Shown here: positions 43,601 to 49,079 of the stretch, piece after piece
Layout of the letters: each line of letters opens with the position of its first letter
How positions within the stretch are numbered: the stretch's first letter is position 1
From: Phlegmacium glaucopus
Taxonomy: Eukaryota > Basidiomycota > Agaricomycetes > Agaricales > Cortinariaceae
Length of the DNA stretch: 49,079 bases
Reading direction: 5' to 3'
NCBI GenBank assembly: GCA_015039465.1
Contig: MU130674.1
Location: 61,013 to 110,091, forward strand
Notes under the pieces: model-generated
The model's database searches: none
What the model was told of the DNA's origin: nothing
The model's input: only the letters and a program-made list of their open reading frames with translations
Position numbers and translations under genes: made by a program

Positions 43601-46277
43601 ATGAAGCACATTTTTAGGAAAATTTTCAAGTCCAAGAAACAGAAATATTCGTCTCTGACCATCAACGATGCTCTGGATTCAAGCTTTGAACCAGCAACTT
43701 CGACATCGACAATCAAAGCAAGCGCTGCCAATCCCATGCTATCCATTCCCGCTAGTGCTGCGACTGCAAGCGCACAGGCTATTCAAGTAGCTGATGTTAC
43801 TGTGAGCATTCAACTTCGCCCATAACATCCCTAAGTATTGAACTATCGTCATCCATCAGACTGCCCATGACCTCCACGTCTCTACTTCGGTTTCCGCTCT
43901 GGCGACCAATCCTGTAAGTGTTCCAGACACTGATGTTAATGTGAGTGTTCAACTTAGCCCATCACATCCATAATTATTCAATCATCATCGTCGATCAGAC
44001 TACCCATGAACTCCAAGTCTCCACTTCGAACTTGGGATCCACGAAATCGGAACAAAATCCCTCAGTGAGTTGCTTACACCATGTTCTCGGCCTTCACTAA
44101 TGATCAACAGGCTCAACAATCTGCATTGGGTTTCTTTGCAAATGCACAGAATACCCTCATCACTGGCGGCGCTTTCGTAAGTCTTTCTCATAAGTCGTGT
44201 GTATGATTTAGCAATAATCGTACATATAGTATGTGAATATTCTCCCTGCCAATACCGGTGAAGGGCAGGTGAATATTCCTGTGACGCAAAAACCCAACTC
44301 CAGTCCAATCTTTACAGGACGGCAGGATGTACTCGATAAACTTGGGAGGATTTTTGGTTGTTGTGTTACTAGTAGACTGATGTCAAGGCGCTCTTGTCTC
44401 CTCTGGGGATTGGGAGGGATTGGAAAGACTCAGATTTGTCTCAAATTCATAGAAGAAATGTCTGAAAAGTAAGGGTTCTTACTTTGCCATTCACAACACT
44501 GAATTTGTTTCTTGTTAGTTTTTCACATGTGTTCTGGGTTGATGCCTCCTCTCAGGAGAGCATGGAAATGTCTCTCAAGGGCATGTCTAGCCTTCCTGCT
44601 GCACAATATTCTGGTGTGGATGGCTCAGTTGAGTCTGTCCTCCAGTGGATATCTGCTCTCCAGGAAGCATGGTTGATTGTGTTTGATAATGCTGATGATC
44701 CTCCTCCAGGGTTGGTGGCCAAGTTCATTCCTCCAGGTAACAGAGGTAATATTCTGACTACTAGCAGAAACCAATTCATGGGAAGGATTGTATCATTTGA
44801 GAACAAAATTGGGATTCATGAAATGGTGGAGCCAGATGCTATAGCTCTACTTCTTAAGGCTAGCTGTTTGGATCCATTGCCTGAGCATCTACAATCTGCC
44901 AAAAAGATTGTGACTGAACTTGGCTGCATTCCTCTTGCTATTGATCATGCTGGTGCTTATATTGAAGTTGGGAAATGTGATATTGATCAATATCTGAGGC
45001 AATTCTCAATGCATCGTCAGGCTCTTATGTCAGATGCTACATTCACAGGAGCATCAAAGTATGATAAAACAGTATATGGTACTTGGGATCTTTCTTTCAA
45101 AGAAATAGAAAGGAGAGCTGGTAGACATTCCACTGCTGGAGATGCACAAGCAGCCCAGGCTGCAATCCTAATTCTCCAAATATGTGCTTTCTATCATCAT
45201 AGTAACATTTCTAAAGACATATTCCAATCTGCTGCTGAGGAGGTTATGCAACATGTTGTTGATAGTGACATAGCTCAAATGTTACCCCAGGCAGTCACTT
45301 TACTAGATCATACTTTGCTTGCTGTGGATAATGATGGTCACTGGGATGAATTTATCTTTGGACAAGGGATTAGTGTCCTTCTATCTTTCTCCTTGATAAA
45401 AAGAGGACAATCATCTAAAATGTTGTCTGTTCATCCTCTGGTGCACTACTGGAGTCGGGAGATAATGTCAAAATATGAGCAGCAAAGAATGTGTAAGATA
45501 GGAAGCATAATCTTGTCCTGTGCAATTCCATGGAGATTTGAAAGTCAAGACTATGCACTGCGACGGTTGATTTTTCCACATATCAAGGCAAATGAGCCAT
45601 ATGGAGGACAGATAGGAGTTATCAAGCAGTACTATGATGATAATTGGGCCAATTTTGCACTAGTAATGTGGGAGAATGGAGATTGGGACAATGCAGAGCA
45701 GTTGGAGGTTCAAATTATGGACATGAGGAAGAAGTTGCTTGGTGCAGAACATCCAGACACCCTCAACAGTATGGCAAATATAGCCATCATATACAAGGAT
45801 CAGGGAAGGTGGAATGAGGCAGAGCCACTACAGGTTCAAGTTATGGACATGAGGAAGAAGCTGCTTGGTGCAGAACATCCAGGCACCCTTGCCAGTATGG
45901 GAAATCTAGCAAATACATACAATGATCAGGGAAGGTGGAATGAGGCAGAGCAGCTGCAGGTTCAAGTTATGGACGTGATGAAGAAGCTGCTTGGTGCAGA
46001 ACATCCAAAAACCCTCATGAGTATGGCAAATCTAGCAAGCACATACAGTGATCAGGAAAGGTGGAATGAGGCAGAGAAGCTGCAGATTCAAGTTATGGAC
46101 ATGAGGAAGAAACTGCTTGGTGCAGGACATCCAGACACCCTCAAGAGTATGGAAAATCTGGCAACAACATACCTTGGTCAGGGAAGGGATATTAAGGCAG
46201 AGTATCTGAAGCTTGAACTCATGAATACAAAGAAGAGAATAGGAAGAGGCCAAAGTAGCTCAATCATCAAAGTATGA
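43601..46277 (+). CDS. NLR-2: NB-ARC/TPR receptor-type protein (about 794 aa, six exons)
   Basis: The exons are 43601-43801, 43860-43913, 43999-44064, 44111-44176, 44230-44468 and 44519-46277, all GT-AG and in phase. Domain order is as in NLR-1. A basic MKHIFRKIFKSKK start and Ala/Ser/Thr leader (about 129 aa) ending in ITGGAF lead into the NB-ARC domain. That has P-loop GLGGIGKTQ (about 188), Walker B WLIVFDNADDP, NILTTSRN (Thr where NLR-1 has Ile), LGCIPLAIDHAGAYI and VHPLVHYW. Four conserved 42-residue TPR units (45708-46211) and a degenerate last one follow. It has one fewer 5' repeat exon and one fewer TPR than NLR-1. The TPR units diverge more among themselves than in NLR-1 (YKDQ, YNDQ, YSDQ in place of YTNQ). 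No stop or frameshift was seen. It is probably a cell-death or non-self-recognition receptor by family. Confidence 0.87.
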
Positions 46278-47053
46278 AGTCTTTGTACTCTAATTTAATT
46301 ACTTTCAATTGCACTATGCTTTGGAACAGAAATTCAATTTCATATTTTTAGCAGAAAATCAAAGAAAGCTTCATTTTTCAACTGAAACAGAGCATAATCT
46401 TCCTGTAGAGATTAAAACAGCAAACAACACATCTTGTTTTCCCTTAGCAGGCTCATGAGATGGGTAACTACAATAATAACTAAGGTAGATGTCATCCATA
46501 TCCTACCAACATCATGAGATGTGACAATGTTGCAACCTTTTGACACCAAATATGGAAGGTTTAGCTCAGAGAAACTGTGGAAGTTACTTTGTGAGACTTT
46601 GAGAATGAAAATGAAAGATATAGTTCCTGAAAACTGTTGTAATGCCAGTTAATAATGAGATATCAAAAATTTGTGATGATTGGAGCACTTGGTAGCAACT
46701 TATTTCTCACAGAAGGTGCATTACATATTTCATCCAATTGTTGCCATGCAATAACATCTCAAATTTCGTAAGTGAAGGTACAGTTGCAGACAACCAAACA
46801 TGACAATTTTGGTACCCTGAATTATGCATGCTGCCACAAACATTTGGAATAGTAAACAACTGAAACATGTATATTACACCCTAATGAACATATTTCTACA
46901 TGCTGATTTCCATGGCTCAAAATTTTTGCACTAACCCCCAAAAATTGGCCACCTCCTTGAAAAAATTGGGAAAAATATGAGAAATGCACAATCAAAAGCT
47001 TTTGATGAGATAAACATGATTACCTTTGCTAATTTGAGTTTAGACTAATGGTT
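46278..47053. other. 3' flank of NLR-2 with a mariner-like end
   Basis: TA-flanked AGGTAGATGTCATCCATATC starts at 46483. From there to about 46790 the sequence is the reverse of 28480-28773, the right end of the mariner-like element. The flank 46435-46480 is also shared (reverse of 28776-28835). The rest is AT-rich with no gene. Confidence 0.65.
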
Positions 47054-47058
47054 GTGGT

Positions 47059-47611
47059 TGTTAAGTTTAAACAAAGGAATAATGTTGGAGTAATTCCAGA
47101 ACAGACGGAACAGAACTGGAACAAGTAATGGAAAGGACTTTGGCCTCAGCATATGTGCTGTGCCACCCAGCTCCTATAATGTCCTGATTTTGGAACCGGA
47201 AGAGAAAGGAATAAGATGGAAGACCTCAGTGACTTAGAGGACGAACAAGAGAGAAAAACTAAGTTGATATTCAAACTGAGGAAAACATACAAGTTTTGAG
47301 TACTTAAATAATAAAAGAAATAGCAACTGTAATATAAAGGATAAATATAAAGTGCTGTGTTCTGCTCCTGGAAGGTCCTGCATTCTTGGGTGAATAATCT
47401 GTAGAGGGAGTGCTGACTGATAGTGGGAAAGTGATGATGAAGAAATAGTTGTTATGGCGAAGATGTGGCAATGGGTTTGGAGTAACATCGGAAGAGCTGG
47501 AATGACATGGAGAAGTCTTGGAGTTGGATGTAGGAAGAGTAGATCCGGAAACAAGGGAAAGTACTGGAATGGAGTATGGACTTCCAGAGTAACATATAAC
47601 GGAATGTAACA
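47059..47611. mobile_element. Solo LTR, family B (553 bp)
   Basis: TGTTAAG...GAATGTAACA, flanked by the 5 bp direct repeat gtggt (47054-47058 and 47612-47616). It matches the chromovirus LTRs at 28836 and 33128. Confidence 0.9.
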
Positions 47612-47616
47612 GTGGT

Positions 47617-48000
47617 GGAAAAAAGAGAAAAAAAGACTTGTGAGTGCCACTTCATGCAGCCGTATTGTCTTCAATGGCCCATGGACAACACCCAAAGCAT
47701 ACCTGAAACATTAACAGCCTTTGAAATCAGCCAACCCAGTTGAACATTCCACAGTTACCAAATGTGGAACCTCTCACATATGACACTGAGCCTGTGCAGA
47801 CACTGGATTCTCATGAGAACAGCAACTTGGATCCCAGCACAACTAATACATTGGAACCAGGATTAGGCTTATATTTTGAGAGCACCATATTTATTATTAA
47901 TGACAATGATGCTGGCTTAGAATCAGACTTGGAAATTGAAGAAGCATCATCATGTGGGGATTGGGGGGATGAAAATCTGCAGGAAATTTTGATTGCATTC
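47617..48000 (+). pseudogene. Acidic ORF fragment of unknown family, cut by an LTR
   Basis: From 47740 the plus strand encodes about 87 residues, acidic and Ser/Thr/Asn-rich (NSNLDPSTTNTLEPGLGLYF, DNDAGLESDLEIEEASS), ending where the LTR begins at 48001. It resembles the disordered N-terminal part of large transposases but shows no specific motif. No function is proposed. Confidence 0.3.
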
Positions 48001-48494
48001 TGTTACATTCCGTTATACGTTGCTCTGGTCTGGCTCCGTCGGAGCTGTTTCCGGTAGTCCGTACTCCGTACAGTGCCTTCCCTTACATCCTGAACTATTC
48101 TTCCTATGTTCAACTCCGAGACTTCTCCGTGTCATTCCGGTTCCTCCGTCTATACTCCAAACCCGTTATCACTTCTTCACCACTACCACTATTCTTTGTC
48201 ATCATCTTTCCCATCATCAGTCAGCATCCCCGCCATGGATTATTCACCCAAGAATGCAGAACCTTTCCGGGAGCAGAACGCAGCACTTATATTTATCTCT
48301 TATATTTCGGTTGCTATTCCTTTATTTATTTAAGTACTCGAAACTTGTATGTTTTCCCTCAGTTTGAATATCAACTTTGTTTCCTCCTCTTGTTCGTCCT
48401 CTAAGTCACTGAGGTCTTCTGTCTTATTACTTCTTCTTCCATTCCGAAATCAGGACACCTTAGGAGCTGGGCGGCACAGCACACACGCTGAGGC
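48001..48494 (-). mobile_element. LTR, family B, truncated, inverted orientation
   Basis: TGTTACATTCC at 48001 is the reversed end of the family B LTR, and similarity runs to CACGCTGAGGC at 48494. There the remaining 80 bp or so are missing and a TIR element begins. CpG content is high, as in a young copy. Confidence 0.8.
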
Positions 48495-48907
48495 AGTACT
48501 TTACTGTCCCCCACAAGATCTGATCTGATCTGATCAGAACTGGTCAGAACTGGTCAGATTCTGATCAGATCTGCTCAGAATATGAGTGGATCCAAGTAGA
48601 TCTGAGAAAATAGATACCTCAGTACTTTTCCATCCCCACCAGATCTGATCAGATCTGATCAGAATCTGAGTGGATCCAAGTGGATCTGAGAAAATAGATA
48701 CCTCTGTTAAGGTTTGGTTAAGGTTTGGTTAAGGTTTGGTTAGGGTTTGGTTAAGGTTTGGTTAGGGTTTTTATTAAGGTTTCAGGGGTATATAGTTTCT
48801 ATTCTGCTCAGATCTGACCATCTGAGCAGATCTGCTCAGAATCTGCTCAGAATTCCCCCAAAATGTGCTCAGATCTGATCAGATCTTGTGGGGGACAGTA
48901 AAGACCT
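48495..48907. mobile_element. 412 bp TIR element, copy 2
   Basis: Nearly identical to 18946-19357 over its whole length, with the same termini and the same ttaaggtttgg run (48710-48770). No target duplication: the left flank is family B LTR, the right flank is family C LTR. Confidence 0.88.
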
Positions 48908-48908
48908 C

Positions 48909-49079
48909 GATCCCTGCTAGGCTGGGGGTGTTTAAGTACTAATATGGACATAACGGAGATATCAAATAAATAAAGGAATGATACGATAATAATTAATTAA
49001 TTAAATAAGAAGTGGTGCGATATGAAAAATAGAAATAAAAGACGGAGTGAATCGGAGGACCGGAGTCGGAGCGGAACTA
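48909..49079 (+). mobile_element. LTR, family C, partial, runs off the window
   Basis: It matches 17327-17500 of the family C solo LTR (gatccctgctagg, then ggacataacggagatat). The first 120 bp are missing, with the TIR element lying where they should be. It keeps CpGs that copy 1 has lost. Confidence 0.85.

Noticed and set aside
47993..48404. Several overlapping ORFs of 75-124 codons in the family B LTRs (also 29010-29537, 33304-33846, 47234-47695)
   Set aside because: They recur in every LTR copy in all frames and reflect stop-poor LTR sequence; no codon-level conservation is evident.

Overview
The window is eukaryotic. It looks like a transposon-rich stretch of a mushroom-forming basidiomycete (Agaricomycete); the species cannot be fixed from the sequence. 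Support comes from short 45-90 bp GT-AG introns, NB-ARC/TPR receptor genes, a chromodomain Ty3 element, Plavaka-, hAT- and Tc1/mariner-type transposases, a fungal tRNA ligase, and an Agaricomycete-type F-box/WD-like family. Gene identities rest on motif recognition; no search was run.

Left third (1-14.6 kb). A Ty3 integrase gene is split by an 881 bp solo LTR with a 4 bp target duplication. It is followed by a broken sphingoid-base-phosphate phosphatase gene that starts in a perfect 40 bp inverted repeat, an HNH-nuclease gene on the minus strand, pieces of a tRNA ligase and of a coiled-coil gene (both minus), and an apparently intact NB-ARC/TPR receptor gene (NLR-1, seven exons, about 913 aa).

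Middle (14.6-33.7 kb). This is almost entirely mobile DNA, nearly free of CpG up to about 28.8 kb. It holds solo LTRs of three families, a Plavaka transposase remnant, a hAT transposase gene with stops consistent with CGA-to-TGA mutation, a SAM-like accessory ORF, a Tc1/IS630-type transposase, a 170 bp degenerate satellite and a TA-flanked mariner-like element. At 28.8-33.7 kb lies a chromodomain Ty3 element with both LTRs. It has lost gag, protease and reverse transcriptase, is interrupted by a hAT-type MITE, and carries an antisense ORF for a Zn2Cys6/coiled-coil protein between pol and its 3' LTR.

Right third (33.7-49.1 kb). An F-box/WD-like gene is broken by at least two insertions, one of them an LTR inside an LTR, and contains a 468 bp assembly gap. 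Its 3' end has a tail-to-tail inverted partial copy. Next come a membrane-protein fragment joined to a different piece of the tRNA ligase, the same coiled-coil fragment, and a second receptor gene (NLR-2, six exons, about 794 aa). The blocks around NLR-1 and NLR-2 are copies of one ancestral segment, each keeping a different part of the tRNA ligase. More LTRs and a second copy of a 412 bp TIR element close the window.

Only the two NLR genes look like plausible full-length host genes. Most of the rest is decayed or mobile. The most unusual features are the antisense Zn2Cys6 ORF, the NLR 5' exon array with paired in-frame splice donors, and the sharp CpG-depletion boundaries.
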